NCBI GenBank assembly: GCA_963803425.1
Contig: CAWDMA010000003.1
Span: 496,001-560,000, forward strand
Direction of reading: 5' to 3'
From: DASPWW01 sp963803425
Lineage (GTDB): Bacteria > Actinomycetota > Thermoleophilia > Solirubrobacterales > 70-9
Length of the DNA stretch: 64,000 nucleotides
Shown here one piece after another: positions 14,773-24,221 of this stretch (within the stretch, counting starts at the first letter, position 1; every line of letters starts with the position of its first letter). The position numbers were made by a program, and so were the translations under genes. Under the pieces are notes generated by a model. It was given only the letters and a program-made list of their open reading frames with translations, was not told the DNA's origin and made no database searches.

Positions 14773-16356
14773 ATGGACGTGAACGCGGAGCTGGGGCGGG
14801 TCGGGCTGCCCGCGCCGATCTCGGAGCTCGCGGGGCGCGAGTGGGACGCGATCGTGGTCGGGGCCGGGCACAACGGCCTCACCGCGGCCGCCTACCTGGC
14901 GCGGGCCGGATGGTCGGTGCTGGTGCTGGAGCGACGGGAGCGGGTCGGCGGCGCGTGCACGCTGGAGCAGCCTTTCGACGACCCCAGGTACATCGTCAGC
15001 CCGTGCGCGTACGTGGTCGGCCTGCTCGACGGCGTGGTGGTCGAGGAGCTCGGTTTGCGCCGTCGCGGCTACGAGGTCGTGATCCCGGACCCGAACTCAT
15101 GGTGCCCGTTCCCGGACGGGACCTCCTACGCCGCGTTCGGCGATCCCGACCGGACCGCCGCCCACATGCGGGAGAACGGGTTCGCCCAGGACGACATCCG
15201 CGGAGCGCTCGCGTACGACGATCTGTTTGACCGGATCCGGCGGCGGCTTCGCCACGGGCCGCGCGGCGACCTGTGGAAGCAACCCTCCCCGAGCCGCGAC
15301 GAGATAGAGCAGCTGCTCGGCGACGACGAGATGATCTCGGTGGTGTTCGAGGAGCCGATCGCGGAGACGATCGACCGCTACGTGTCCGACCCGCGGCTCA
15401 AGGACGCCCTCTGCGGCCAGGGGGTGATCGGGGCCTACGCCGGCCCACGCGATCCCGGGACCGCGGCGATCAGGCTGATGCACGCGCAGGGCGATCTCGA
15501 CGGGCACGGCTCGGACTGGGGCTTTGTGATCGGGGGAATGGGCCGGATCTCGTTCGCGATCGCGGAGGCGGCGAGCGAGGCGGGCGCGACGATCGCGGCC
15601 GGCGTCCCGGTCGCCCGAATCCTCCCCGGCGAGGGAGTCGAGACGGAGGCGGGGGACAGGCTGTCGGCGCCGGTGGTGCTCTGCAACGCCGACCCGAAGC
15701 GTGCTCTCGAGATGCTCGATCCTGAGTCGGTGCCCGCCGCGTACCGCGAGCGGATCGACCAGTGGCGGGTCCGATCGCCGGTCGTGAAGGTGAACATGGG
15801 ATTGACCCGGCTGCCGACGTTCACCGCGGCGGGCGAGCTCGACGTGACGCGGTCGATGATCGCGATCTCCGCGGGCGTCGATGCGCTTCAGGACGCGTTC
15901 GAGGCGTGCGCGCGGGGTGAGCCGGCGATCGGATTCTGCGAGCTGTACTTCCAGACCCCGCACGACTCCTCCGTGGCGCCGCCCGGCAGGCACACGATGA
16001 GCGCCTTCTGCCAGTACGGGCCGTACGAGCTAGCCGACGGGGACTGGGACGGCCGCCGCGGGGAGATCGGGGGGCTGGTGCTCGACGCGATCGCCGAGTT
16101 CGCGCCGGACGTGCACGAGTGCGTCGAGCAGATCGACGTGCTCGGCTCGCCGGACATCGAGGCGCGGATCGGGATGACCGGCGGCAACATCTTCCACGGC
16201 GAGGCGACGCCCGACCAGATGTGGGACCGGCGGCTGGAGTGGCGGACGCCGATCGAGGGTTTCTACATGTGCGGTGCGTCCACCCATCCCGGCGCCTCGG
16301 TGATCGCTCTGAACGGGCGCGGCGCGGCGATCGCCGCGCTCGAGGACGCGGACTAG
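14773..16356 (+). CDS. FAD-dependent oxidoreductase, PYROXD2/phytoene-desaturase-like
   Basis: 527 residues. The dinucleotide-binding motif IVVGAGHNGLTAAAYLARAG followed by VLVLERRERVGG is complete, and the C-terminal FYMCGASTHPGASVIALNGRGAA is the FAD-closing motif of the phytoene desaturase/PYROXD2 group. It lacks membrane segments. Members act on polyenes or unknown substrates; PYROXD2 itself has no settled reaction. No carotenoid genes lie nearby, so carotenoid synthesis is not supported. The stop is 2 bp before the CYTH gene, which makes a short operon. Confidence 0.82.
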   Translation: MDVNAELGRVGLPAPISELAGREWDAIVVGAGHNGLTAAAYLARAGWSVLVLERRERVGGACTLEQPFDDPRYIVSPCAYVVGLLDGVVVEELGLRRRGYEVVIPDPNSWCPFPDGTSYAAFGDPDRTAAHMRENGFAQDDIRGALAYDDLFDRIRRRLRHGPRGDLWKQPSPSRDEIEQLLGDDEMISVVFEEPIAETIDRYVSDPRLKDALCGQGVIGAYAGPRDPGTAAIRLMHAQGDLDGHGSDWGFVIGGMGRISFAIAEAASEAGATIAAGVPVARILPGEGVETEAGDRLSAPVVLCNADPKRALEMLDPESVPAAYRERIDQWRVRSPVVKVNMGLTRLPTFTAAGELDVTRSMIAISAGVDALQDAFEACARGEPAIGFCELYFQTPHDSSVAPPGRHTMSAFCQYGPYELADGDWDGRRGEIGGLVLDAIAEFAPDVHECVEQIDVLGSPDIEARIGMTGGNIFHGEATPDQMWDRRLEWRTPIEGFYMCGASTHPGASVIALNGRGAAIAALEDAD

Positions 16357-16358
16357 GG

Positions 16359-16823
16359 ATGCGCGTCGAGATCGAGCGGAAGTTCCTCGTCGCCGGGCGG
16401 CCGGATCAGCTCGACGAGGCACGCCGGGAGGAGATCGAGCAGGGCTACGTGGCGATCGGCGAGGACGTCGAGGTCCGCGTGCGGCGCAAGGGCGGCGGGC
16501 CGGTGCTCACCGCGAAGCGCGGCAGCGGCCTACAGCGCGACGAGGTCGAGGTCGATCTCACCGACGAGCAGTTCGCGGAGCTGTGGCCGCTTACCGAGGG
16601 CCGCCGGGTCGAGAAGGTGCGCCACTACCTGGACGTCGGCGGGCCAACGATCGAGGTCGACGTGTACGCGGGTGATCTCGACGGCCTCGTCACCGCCGAG
16701 GTCGAGTTCCCCTCCGAGCAAGAGAGCCGGGACTTCGACTCACCGGAGTGGTTCGGGCCGGAGGTGACCGGCGACCGGCGGTACTCGAACGCGGCACTCG
16801 CGGTGGACGGCGCTCCCGGCTAG
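16359..16823 (+). CDS. CYTH domain protein (triphosphate tunnel metalloenzyme)
   Basis: 154 residues. The E4-I-E6-R-K8 signature opens the protein, and alternating charged strands (EVRVRRKG, LTAKRGSG, DEVEVDL, IEVDVYAG, TAEVEFPSE) form the expected eight-strand tunnel with inward Glu, Arg and Lys. Bacterial single-domain CYTH proteins usually hydrolyse inorganic tripolyphosphate or thiamine triphosphate using Mg2+ or Mn2+. The gene is 2 bp behind the oxidoreductase gene and probably co-transcribed with it. Confidence 0.85.
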   Translation: MRVEIERKFLVAGRPDQLDEARREEIEQGYVAIGEDVEVRVRRKGGGPVLTAKRGSGLQRDEVEVDLTDEQFAELWPLTEGRRVEKVRHYLDVGGPTIEVDVYAGDLDGLVTAEVEFPSEQESRDFDSPEWFGPEVTGDRRYSNAALAVDGAPG

Positions 16824-16841
16824 CGGGCCGGCGCCAGGCTC

Positions 16842-16847
16842 TATCCT
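16842..16847 (+). promoter_or_regulatory. Leaderless -10 box of the MhqO-like gene
   Basis: TATCCT ends 8 nt before the GTG at 16856, with no ribosome binding site. Confidence 0.5.
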
Positions 16848-16855
16848 GCCTGCGG

Positions 16856-17779
16856 GTGAAGCTCGAGGGCATCCACCACATCACCTGCATCACGGCGGAA
16901 GCGCAGCGCAACGTCGACTTCTACGCCGGGCTGCTGGGGCTGCGGCTGGTGAAGAAGACGGTGAACCAGGACCAGCCCTCCGTCTACCACCTGTTCTACG
17001 CCGACGAGGACGGCGACCCGGGCTCGGACCTGACCTTCTTCGAGTTTCCGGGCACGCCGAAGGGCCGCCCCGGGACGGGGATGGTGCACCGGATCGTGTG
17101 GCGCGTCGCCTCGGAGGAGGCGCTCGAGTTCTGGGCCGAGCGGCTGAAGGGCGCCGGATACGAGTCAGAGCGCGACGGCGACTCGCTCCGGTTCTCCGAC
17201 TTCGAGGGCCTCGACCACGAGCTGATCGTGTCCACGGTCGCCGACCAGGCGCTGATCGCCGACCACCCCGAGATCCCGTCGGAGGTGGCGCTGCAGGGCT
17301 TTGACGCAGTCCGCGCATTCACCGCCGACCCGGAGCGGAGCCGGGAGCCGTTCGAGCAGGCGCTCGAGTTCGAGCCGGTCGAGGGGGGGTGGGAGGCGCG
17401 TGGCGGCTCGCGCGGGGGCCTGTACCTGTACGACGCCGCACCGTCGGCGCCGGGCCTGCAGGGCGCCGGCAGCGTCCACCACGTCGCATGGGCGTCGATC
17501 GCCGACGAGCACGAGGCGTGGCGCGAGCGCGCTGCGGGCGCCGGGCTCGACCCGACCCCGGTCATCGACCGGTTCTACTTCCGCTCGATCTACTTCCGCG
17601 AGCCGTCCGGCGTCCTGTTCGAGATCGCCACTATCGGTCCCGGGTTCGCGGTCGACGAGGACCCCGGCAGGCTCGGGGAGGAGCTGGCGCTGCCCCCCTT
17701 CCTGGAGCACATGCGCGACCAGATCGAGCCGATCCTGACTCCGATCACCAATCCGCGCGACGCCGCCGCGCGGAGCTAG
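16856..17779 (+). CDS. VOC-family ring-cleaving dioxygenase, MhqO-like
   Basis: 307 residues made of two vicinal-oxygen-chelate modules. The first opens with GIHHITCITAEAQRNVDFYAGLLGLRLVKKTVN, the second with GSVHHVAWASIADEHEAW; H7/H8, the histidines of the second module and the Glu in GVLFEIATIGPGF are the likely metal ligands. This matches the hydroquinone-type dioxygenase group (MhqO of Bacillus). The esterase-like gene 7 bp downstream resembles MhqD, so the pair copies the mhqO-mhqD arrangement used against quinone stress. No MarR-type regulator is adjacent. Confidence 0.85.
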   Translation: MKLEGIHHITCITAEAQRNVDFYAGLLGLRLVKKTVNQDQPSVYHLFYADEDGDPGSDLTFFEFPGTPKGRPGTGMVHRIVWRVASEEALEFWAERLKGAGYESERDGDSLRFSDFEGLDHELIVSTVADQALIADHPEIPSEVALQGFDAVRAFTADPERSREPFEQALEFEPVEGGWEARGGSRGGLYLYDAAPSAPGLQGAGSVHHVAWASIADEHEAWRERAAGAGLDPTPVIDRFYFRSIYFREPSGVLFEIATIGPGFAVDEDPGRLGEELALPPFLEHMRDQIEPILTPITNPRDAAARS

Positions 17780-17786
17780 CACCTCG

Positions 17787-18452
17787 ATGCCGCTCGACCA
17801 CCTCGTCCGCGAGCCGGCGGGCGAGCCCGAAGGTGCGCTGATCCTGAACCACGGTCGCGGCACCGACGAGCGCGACCTGTACGACCTGCTCGACGTGCTC
17901 GACCCGGAGCGGCGACTGCTGGGCCTGACGCCCGGAGCGCCGTTGACCGGGATACCGCCGGGAGGACGGCACTGGTACGTCGTCCCCCGGGTCGGCTTTC
18001 CCGACCCCGCCACGTTCCGCGACAGCTACCGGCTGCTCACCGAGTTCGCCGACGGCGCGCTTGCCGACCGCGGGATCGGGTGGGACGGGACCGTGCTCGG
18101 GGGCTTCTCGATGGGCGCCGTGATGTCGTACGCCGTCGGGCTCGGCGAGGGCCGGCCGTCACCGGCGGCGATCATCGCGCTGAGCGGGTTCGTCCCGACG
18201 GTCGAGGGATGGAGCCCGGCGCTAGGCGGCCGGGGGGAGCTTCCGGTGCTGATTCACCACGGCGCCTCGGACCCGATCATCGAGGTTGGGTTCGGGCGGG
18301 CCGCCGCGGAGCTGCTCCGCGACGGCGGCCTCGACGTCACCTATGTCGAGACCGACGCCGGGCATTGGCTTCCGCCCGAGATCGTGCCACGGGCGGCGGA
18401 GCTGGTCGCGCGGGTCACGGGGGGCGAGCCGGAGGGCATCGAAGCCGAGTAG
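17787..18452 (+). CDS. Alpha/beta-hydrolase, MhqD-like phospholipase/carboxylesterase
   Basis: 221 residues. LILNHGRGTDERDL carries the oxyanion segment, GGFSMGAVMSYAVGL the nucleophile elbow with the catalytic Ser, HHGASDPIIEV the catalytic Asp and AGHWLP the catalytic His. The triad is complete. The family covers small carboxylesterases and MhqD of Bacillus. It follows the MhqO-like gene by 7 bp and very likely shares its mRNA. It should be cytoplasmic. Confidence 0.85.
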   Translation: MPLDHLVREPAGEPEGALILNHGRGTDERDLYDLLDVLDPERRLLGLTPGAPLTGIPPGGRHWYVVPRVGFPDPATFRDSYRLLTEFADGALADRGIGWDGTVLGGFSMGAVMSYAVGLGEGRPSPAAIIALSGFVPTVEGWSPALGGRGELPVLIHHGASDPIIEVGFGRAAAELLRDGGLDVTYVETDAGHWLPPEIVPRAAELVARVTGGEPEGIEAE

Positions 18453-18455
18453 AAG

Positions 18456-18461
18456 TAGACT
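18456..18461 (+). promoter_or_regulatory. Leaderless -10 box of the ROK kinase gene
   Basis: TAGACT ends 8 nt before the GTG at 18470, with no ribosome binding site. Confidence 0.5.
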
Positions 18462-18469
18462 CGCGTCCC

Positions 18470-19423
18470 GTGCGCGGCGGCATCGACTTGGGCGGGACGA
18501 AGATCCAGGCGGCTGTGATCGGCGACGGCGCGGACGTCGTCGGCGAGTCCCGCCACCCGACCCCGACCGAGGGCGGCCCCAGCGACGTGGCGGCGGCGAT
18601 GGCGAAGGCGATGCAGGAGGCTGCCGCCGCCGCGAACCTGGAGACTGGGAAGCTGGATGGGATCGGCGTCGGCTCCCCCGGAGACGTGGACGAGGGAACC
18701 GGAGCCGTCGCCAGCGCCCGCAACCTGCCCGGGTGGGAGGGCTCCTTCCCGCTCGCCGAAAGCCTCTCGAACGTGCTCGGTGCGCCGGTGAAGGTGGGCA
18801 ACGACGTGTCGGTCGCGGTCAACGCCGAGTTCAAGCTCGGCGCCGGGAAGCCCTACGACTCCCTGCTCGGGGTGTGGTGGGGAACCGGCGTCGGCGGCGG
18901 CGTCATCCTCGACGACAGGCAGTGGGACGGGCGCGGCGCCGCCGGCGAGATCGGGCACATGGTCGTCCGCCGCGGCGGCGCTCGGTGCACCTGCGGGCGC
19001 CGCGGGTGCCTGGAGGCCTATTCCGGCCGCGCCGCGATGGAGATTGAGGCCCGCAAGCGACAGAAGAAGGGCGAGAAGACGGACCTGTTCAAGATCATGA
19101 GGAAGAAGGACCGCGACCGGCTCACCAGCGGGATCTGGGCGCGGGCGATCGAGCACGAGGACAAGATGGCCGAGCAGCTGATCGACCGCGCGATCAAGGC
19201 GCTCGCTGCCGGGATCGCCTCGGCGGTCAATCTGCTCGACGTGGAGGCCGTCGTGATCGGCGGAGGCCTGGGGTCGCGGTTCGGCGCCCCGTACGTGGAG
19301 CGGATCGCGGAGCGGATGCGCAAGCACCTGTTCGTCGACGACAACCCGCCGGCGATGCACGTCGCCGCGCTCGGGGACTACGGCGGCGCCGTGGGGGCGT
19401 CGCTTCTGTTCGATTCGCAGTAG
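18470..19423 (+). CDS. ROK-family sugar kinase (glucokinase-like)
   Basis: 317 residues from the GTG at 18470. The ATP loop GIDLGGTKIQAAVIG opens the protein, GEIGHMVVRRGG carries the ROK histidine, and CTCGRRGCLEAYSGR is the ROK zinc-binding cysteine motif. It is the ROK glucokinase or fructokinase type. A Lys/Arg-rich insertion (about residues 190-220, KRQKKGEKTD...KKDRDR) is longer than in most relatives. A second, unrelated glucokinase (glk-like) lies at 30.1 kb, so glucose phosphorylation may be redundant or this enzyme may use another sugar. Confidence 0.85.
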   Translation: MRGGIDLGGTKIQAAVIGDGADVVGESRHPTPTEGGPSDVAAAMAKAMQEAAAAANLETGKLDGIGVGSPGDVDEGTGAVASARNLPGWEGSFPLAESLSNVLGAPVKVGNDVSVAVNAEFKLGAGKPYDSLLGVWWGTGVGGGVILDDRQWDGRGAAGEIGHMVVRRGGARCTCGRRGCLEAYSGRAAMEIEARKRQKKGEKTDLFKIMRKKDRDRLTSGIWARAIEHEDKMAEQLIDRAIKALAAGIASAVNLLDVEAVVIGGGLGSRFGAPYVERIAERMRKHLFVDDNPPAMHVAALGDYGGAVGASLLFDSQ

Positions 19424-19572
19424 GTCTCGCCGGCGCGGCGCGGGCGTACCTGCACCCGCTCTACCGCTCTGCCGGCCCGCTCTGGCAACCCCTCCCCTCG
19501 GCGCGGAGGATTCGAGCGGAATTGACGTCGACCGCAGCCGTGACGCACGTGTGGCTGCCGCCGGCTACCCGG

Positions 19573-19586
19573 GTGATCCGGATCAC
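19573..19586. repeat. 14-bp perfect palindrome in a convergent intergenic region
   Basis: GTGATCCGGATCAC is a perfect palindrome between the ends of the ROK kinase and the APC permease genes (gap 19424-19600). The position between converging genes favours a terminator or protein-binding site, but no U-tract is seen. Nothing else is recognised in the gap. Confidence 0.4.
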
Positions 19587-19600
19587 GTGGCGGCAGACAT

Positions 19601-21052
19601 TCAGTAGCTCGGCGGCGCTGGTTGCCCGCCTCGCCACCGCAGCTCGCGCGTGAACGGCGGCAGGTGGTCGGGCTGGTCGAGACCGCGCCGGTGCAGGGCC
19701 CGCGGATCGACGCCGAGCCGGCGGCGGTAGGCCAGGTATCCGATCAGGCCGACCGCCATCCACCCGATCCCCACGTAGCGGGCGGGCGCGTGCAGCACGA
19801 TCAGCGACACCCACGCCCCGAATGTGCCGATCGCGCCGACGATCGCGGTCAGCGACACCCGACGGCCCCGGATCCGCACGTTCAGCGGCGCCCGATAGGG
19901 CCGCTCACGGTCGGGTTGGCGGTATCGCAGCGCCACCAGCGAGACGTGCGCGATCGTGAATGAGAGCAGCGCGCCGAAGCTGTACAGGTTGCCTAGGAAG
20001 GTCGCCTGTCCCGGCAGGATCAGGATGCTCGCCAGGATCCCGAAGAAGACGATCGCCACCATCGGCGTCCGCCCCGACCCGTACAGCCGCGCGAACGCTC
20101 CCGGAAGCTGGTGGTGGTCCGCGAGCGACCACGACAGCCGCGAGATCCCGATCAGACCCGCGTTCGCCGCGATGAACAGAATCGTCCCGGCGAGGATCCC
20201 GACGTACGCCTTCGCGACCGGCGCGAAGAACCCGAGGTCGAGCGCCGACACGATCCCGAGTATCGGGTCGTCCTCGAACTTCGTCCCGAGCTGCGTCACG
20301 TACTCGCCGTTCGCGTGCTCGGTCACCGGGAGCGCCGAGAGCGAGATCACCGTGATCCCGAGGTAGAGCCCGATCACCGCCGCGACGACGCCGTTCGCCG
20401 CCCGCGGGACGTCGCGGCCGGGGTCGCGCTCCTCCTGGGCCATGTTCGCGATCGTCTCGATCCCGGTGTAGGCGACCATCGAGATCGAGATCGCGAAGAT
20501 CAGCTCCGACCACGTCGGCGCCACGCCGAGGTGGACCTGGTCGACGAGCTGGTCGGGGCTAAGCGCCATGACCGCGCCCAGCCCGATGATCGCCGCCTGG
20601 GTGGCGATGTCGAGCAGGGCCAGCCCGGCGTTGATCGCGGCCGACCGGCCCAGGCCCTTGACGTTGATCGCCGCCAGCACTGCCACGACCGCCACGCCGG
20701 TGATCACGTCGTACGGGGACTCGGCGAGGAAGTCGATCGCGGCCACGCCTCCCAGGTAGTGGGGGACGAAGAAGGCGCTGATCGCGATCGTGATCACGTA
20801 ATCGAGCATCAGCGCCCAACCCGCGACGAACGAGACCACCTCGTTGAACGCGTGGCGCGCGAACGAGGAGGAACCGCCGGCCTCGGGGAACATCGTCGCC
20901 CCCTCGGCATACGTCTTCGCGGTCAGCAGGAACAGGCCCCCGGCGAACAGGAAGACGAGCGGCGTCAGTCCGAGTGCGTGGGCCGCGACCAGCCCGAGCG
21001 CGTAGTAGATCGACGACCCGACGTTTCCATACGCCGTAGCGAACAGCGACAT
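19601..21052 (-). CDS. APC-superfamily amino acid permease
   Basis: 483 residues with about 12 hydrophobic helices. The N-terminal GNVGSSIYYALGLVAAHALG is the unwound TM1 region of amino acid-polyamine-organocation transporters. An EERDPGRDVPRA loop follows TM6, where many APC proteins have a conserved E-x-x-x-P segment. A cytoplasmic tail of about 40 residues ends the protein. The substrate cannot be told. It lies 54 bp downstream of zwf on the same strand, but a functional link to sugar metabolism is not evident. Confidence 0.85.
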   Translation of the reverse strand: MSLFATAYGNVGSSIYYALGLVAAHALGLTPLVFLFAGGLFLLTAKTYAEGATMFPEAGGSSSFARHAFNEVVSFVAGWALMLDYVITIAISAFFVPHYLGGVAAIDFLAESPYDVITGVAVVAVLAAINVKGLGRSAAINAGLALLDIATQAAIIGLGAVMALSPDQLVDQVHLGVAPTWSELIFAISISMVAYTGIETIANMAQEERDPGRDVPRAANGVVAAVIGLYLGITVISLSALPVTEHANGEYVTQLGTKFEDDPILGIVSALDLGFFAPVAKAYVGILAGTILFIAANAGLIGISRLSWSLADHHQLPGAFARLYGSGRTPMVAIVFFGILASILILPGQATFLGNLYSFGALLSFTIAHVSLVALRYRQPDRERPYRAPLNVRIRGRRVSLTAIVGAIGTFGAWVSLIVLHAPARYVGIGWMAVGLIGYLAYRRRLGVDPRALHRRGLDQPDHLPPFTRELRWRGGQPAPPSY

Positions 21053-21106
21053 GACGCCGACCGAGCGCTTCAGCTCAGGGCCTCTGCGTGGCTCGTTCAG
21101 CGCCGG

Positions 21107-22492
21107 CTACTTGGGCAGCCAGGGCTCACGCCAGCCGCCGTGGCCGTGCAGCATGTGGCTGGCCCGCTCCGGTCCCCATGTCCCTTGTTCGTACGGGTGC
21201 ACCTCGCCCGGGTCGTCGAGCAGCGGCTGCACGATCCTCCACGTCTCCTCGATCGCCTCCTGGGTCGGGAACAGCTCGGGGTTGCCCGTCAGCGCGTCCC
21301 GAAGCAGGCGCTCGTACGGCTCCGGCTGGTCGCCGACCTGTTGCCCGAACAGCAGGTCGAGGTGGACACGGTGGAGCGCGTCCTCCCCGCCTTTCTTGGC
21401 GAGCAATCCGAACAGGGCGCCGGCATCGGGCTCGATCCGGAGCACGAACTCGTTCGGGTCCGGCCTGATCCCGCCCCCGATCCCGAGCCGGGGCGGCTCC
21501 TTGAACACCACACGCACCTCGCCAGCCTTCTCCGGCAGCGCCTTGCCGGCCCGGATGAAGAACGGGACCCCGGACCATCGCCAGTTGTCGATCTCGAGCC
21601 GGAGCGCCACGTACGTCTCCGTGGTGGAGTCCTTCGCCACGCCCTCGACGTCGCGGTAGCCGTCGTACTGCCCCCGGACGTACAGGCTCGGATCGGCGTC
21701 CGGGATCGAGCGGAAGAGGTCGATCTTGCGGCTGCGGATCGCGTCGACATGCGAGCCGCCCGAGGGCGGCTCCATCGCGACCAGCGCAAGCACCTGCATC
21801 AGGTGGTTCTGGACCACGTCGCGGAGCGCCCCGACCGGGTCGTAGAACGAGCCGCGATCGGAGACGTCCAGGTCCTCGGCCAGCGTGATCAGCACCGAGT
21901 CGACGTAGGCCCGGTTCCAGATCGGCTCCATCACCGAGTTCGCGAACCGGAGGTAGGTGATGTCCATCACCGGCTCCTTGCCGAGGAAGTGGTCGATCCG
22001 CATCATCTGCGACTCGTCCAGGACCTGGTGGAGGTCGTCGTTGAGCGCCTTCGCCGACGCCAGGTCGTGGCCGAAGGGCTTCTCGATCACCACCCTCGCC
22101 CCGTCGGCCAGGCTCGCCTTGCCGAGCTGGTGGATCACTAGCGAGAACAGGGAGGGCGGGATCTCCAGATAGAAGACGGGGCTCTTGGCGTCACCCATCT
22201 TCCCCTTCACGGCCTCGTAGGTCTCGTCCTTCGAGTAGTCCCCCGCAACGTACGAGAGCCGCGCCAGCAGCCGGTCGAGGATCTTCTCGTCGACGTCGTC
22301 GATCTCGTTGCGGATCGACTCGGTGGCGTGGTTGCGGAGGTCCTCGTCGCTCCAGTCGTTGATCGCGACGCCCACGATCGAGCAGGAGACCTCCTCGCGC
22401 CGCTCCATCCGGTAGAGCGACTTGAAGGTCATCTTCTTGGCGAGGTCGCCGCTGATCCCGAAGATGACGAGGATGTCCGCGGTCGCCGCCAC
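21107..22492 (-). CDS. zwf: Glucose-6-phosphate 1-dehydrogenase
   Basis: 461 residues from the GTG at 22492. IFGISGDLAKK (10-20) is the NADP fold loop (usually GASGDLA; Ile replaces Ala here). RIDHFLGKE (165-173) carries the catalytic region, with H168 and K172 in the active-site signature. EKPFGHDL and FFIRAGKALPEK are also typical. It oxidises glucose 6-phosphate to 6-phosphogluconolactone, the first step of the oxidative pentose phosphate pathway. The gene is divergent from gnd, with only 53 bp between start codons, and is intact, in contrast to gnd, pgl, rpiA and tkt next to it. Confidence 0.93.
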   Translation of the reverse strand: MAATADILVIFGISGDLAKKMTFKSLYRMERREEVSCSIVGVAINDWSDEDLRNHATESIRNEIDDVDEKILDRLLARLSYVAGDYSKDETYEAVKGKMGDAKSPVFYLEIPPSLFSLVIHQLGKASLADGARVVIEKPFGHDLASAKALNDDLHQVLDESQMMRIDHFLGKEPVMDITYLRFANSVMEPIWNRAYVDSVLITLAEDLDVSDRGSFYDPVGALRDVVQNHLMQVLALVAMEPPSGGSHVDAIRSRKIDLFRSIPDADPSLYVRGQYDGYRDVEGVAKDSTTETYVALRLEIDNWRWSGVPFFIRAGKALPEKAGEVRVVFKEPPRLGIGGGIRPDPNEFVLRIEPDAGALFGLLAKKGGEDALHRVHLDLLFGQQVGDQPEPYERLLRDALTGNPELFPTQEAIEETWRIVQPLLDDPGEVHPYEQGTWGPERASHMLHGHGGWREPWLPK

Positions 22493-22531
22493 TTTCGGGT
22501 CGGGAGACTAACTCCTAAGTCGATTGGGTAT

Positions 22532-22537
22532 TAGGAT
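22532..22537 (+). promoter_or_regulatory. Leaderless -10 box of gnd
   Basis: TAGGAT ends 8 nt before the ATG at 22546. The zwf promoter (possible -10 TAGTCT on the minus strand at 22510-22505) lies in the same 53-bp gap. Confidence 0.5.
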
Positions 22538-22545
22538 GCCGCGCG

Positions 22546-23560
22546 ATGCAGCTCGGAATGGTCGGACTCGGACGGATGGGCGCCAACATGGTGAGGCGCC
22601 TGATGCGCGACGGGCACGATTGCGTCGTGTACGACGTCGACCCCGACGCCGTCAAGGAGCTCGCCGGCGAGGGCGCCACCGGGGCGGACTCTTTCGATGA
22701 CTTCGTCTCCAAGCTCGATGCCCCCCGGGCAGCGTGGATGATGGTGCCTGCCGGCGAGATCACCGAGAGCACCGTGAAGGAGCTCTCCAGCCGGCTCGCG
22801 AAGGGCGACGCGATCATCGATGGCGGCAACTCCTACTACCGGGACGACATGCGCCGCTCGGCGGCGGTGGGGGAGAAGGGGATCGACTACATCGACTGCG
22901 GGACCAGCGGCGGCGTCCACGGCCTCGACCGCGGGTACTGCCTGATGATCGGAGGCCCGACGGCTCCGTGCAGCGGCTCGATCCGATCTTCGCGACGCTC
23001 GCCCCCGGCGTGGACCAGGCTGAGCGCACGCCCGGCCGCACCGGCGACCCGACGCCGTCCGAGAACGGGTACCTGCACTGCGGCCCAGCGGCGCCGGCCA
23101 CTTCGTGAAGATGGTCCACAACGGGATCGAGTACGGAGTGATGGCTGCGTACGCCGAGGGGCTGAACGTGCTCGCGAGCGCCGACGTCGGCGAGCACACG
23201 CGCGAGGCCGACGCCGAGACGGCGCCGCTCGAGCAGCCCGAGTACTACATGTACGACCTCGACATCCCCGAGGTCGCCGAGGTGTGGCGGCGCGGGAGCG
23301 TGATCGGCTCGTGGCTGCTCGACCTGACCGCGCAGGCGTTGCAGCAGTCGCCCGACCTGTCCGACTTCGAGGGCCGCGTATCCGACTCCGGCGAGGGCCG
23401 GTGGACGTCGATCGCGGCGATCGACGAGGGCGTCCCTGTGCCCGTGCTGAGCTCGGCCCTGTACTCGCGGTTCAGCTCTCGCGGCCTCGACGACTTCGCC
23501 GACAAGGCGCTGTCCGCGATGCGCTACCAGTTCGGCGGCCACGAGGAGAAGAAGGACTGA
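22546..23560 (+). pseudogene. gnd: 6-phosphogluconate dehydrogenase, split by two frameshifts
   Basis: Three consecutive frames together encode one GND-type protein of about 335 residues (the shorter, actinobacterial/Gram-positive type). Frame 1 gives LGMVGLGRMGANMVRRL to GYCLMIGG; frame 3 gives VQRLDPIFATLAPG to ENGYLHCGP; frame 2 gives HFVKMVHNGIEYGVM (with the catalytic Lys and the HN-IEY substrate motif) to the end. Each shift is explained by one missing base, at about 22957-22967 and 23086-23098. The residues on both sides remain well conserved, so an assembly or sequencing error is more likely than decay. The enzyme converts 6-phosphogluconate to ribulose 5-phosphate and NADPH. Confidence 0.85.
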
Positions 23561-24218
23561 GGGAGAGAGGCGTCGCGGACGCCGAGGCGGCCGCGCTCGC
23601 GGGTGCCGAGATGATCGCGGACGCCGCGCGCACGGCGATCGCGGAGACCGGTCGCTTCTCGCTGGCGATCAGCGGCGGCCACACGCCTTACCCGATGTTC
23701 AGGGCGCTCGACGACCACGACCTCGACTGGGACCACATCGACCTGTTCCAGGTCGACGAGCGAGTCGCGCCCGACGGCGACGACGACCGCAACCTGACCC
23801 ACATGCGCGAAAGCCTCCCGGCGGCCGCTTCGGAGCGCATGCGGCCGATGCCCGTCACCGAGCACGACCTGGAGGCTGCGGCGGTCCGGTACGAGGCCGT
23901 GCTTCCGAAGCCGCATCGACGTTCGCCCACCTCGGGATCGGGCCCGACGGGCACACGGCCTCCCTCGTACCCGGTGACCCGGTGCTGGAGGTGACCGACA
24001 GGCTCGTCGCGCTCACCGGCGGTGAGTACCAGGGACGCCGCCGGATGACGCTCACCTATCCGGCGCTAGCCGATGTCCGCCAGATCATGTATCTGGTTGC
24101 GGGTGAGGACAAGAAGGTCCCCGTCGAGGAGCTGCTCGCGGGCGACCCCTCGATCCCGGCGGGCCGGGTCGACGCTCCGAACGCGATCGTCGTCACCGAC
24201 CGGGCCGCGGCCGGTTAG
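23557..24218 (+). pseudogene. pgl: 6-phosphogluconolactonase, split by one frameshift
   Basis: The first frame runs from about 23557 (a CTG overlapping the gnd stop; no ATG, GTG or TTG is available) through ALAGAEMIADAARTAIAETGRFSLAISGGHTPYPMFRAL and LFQVDERVAPDGDDDRN, both hallmarks of the DevB/NagB-type lactonase. Near 23905-23921 the frame changes by one missing base and resumes with FAHLGIGPDGHTASLVPG, the second family signature, to the stop at 24216-24218. Joined, it is about 220 residues, the normal length. It hydrolyses 6-phosphogluconolactone between the zwf and gnd steps. The catalytic regions are intact. Confidence 0.82.
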
Positions 24219-24221
24219 CCC

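Noticed and set aside
14773..16356. Oxidoreductase as phytoene desaturase of a carotenoid cluster
   Set aside because: No phytoene synthase or cyclase lies nearby and the sequence ending fits the PYROXD2 group, so a carotenoid role is not supported.
20111..22141. 676-residue plus-strand open frame
   Set aside because: Antisense to the APC permease and zwf, both of which have clear family motifs; composition is typical of a shadow frame.
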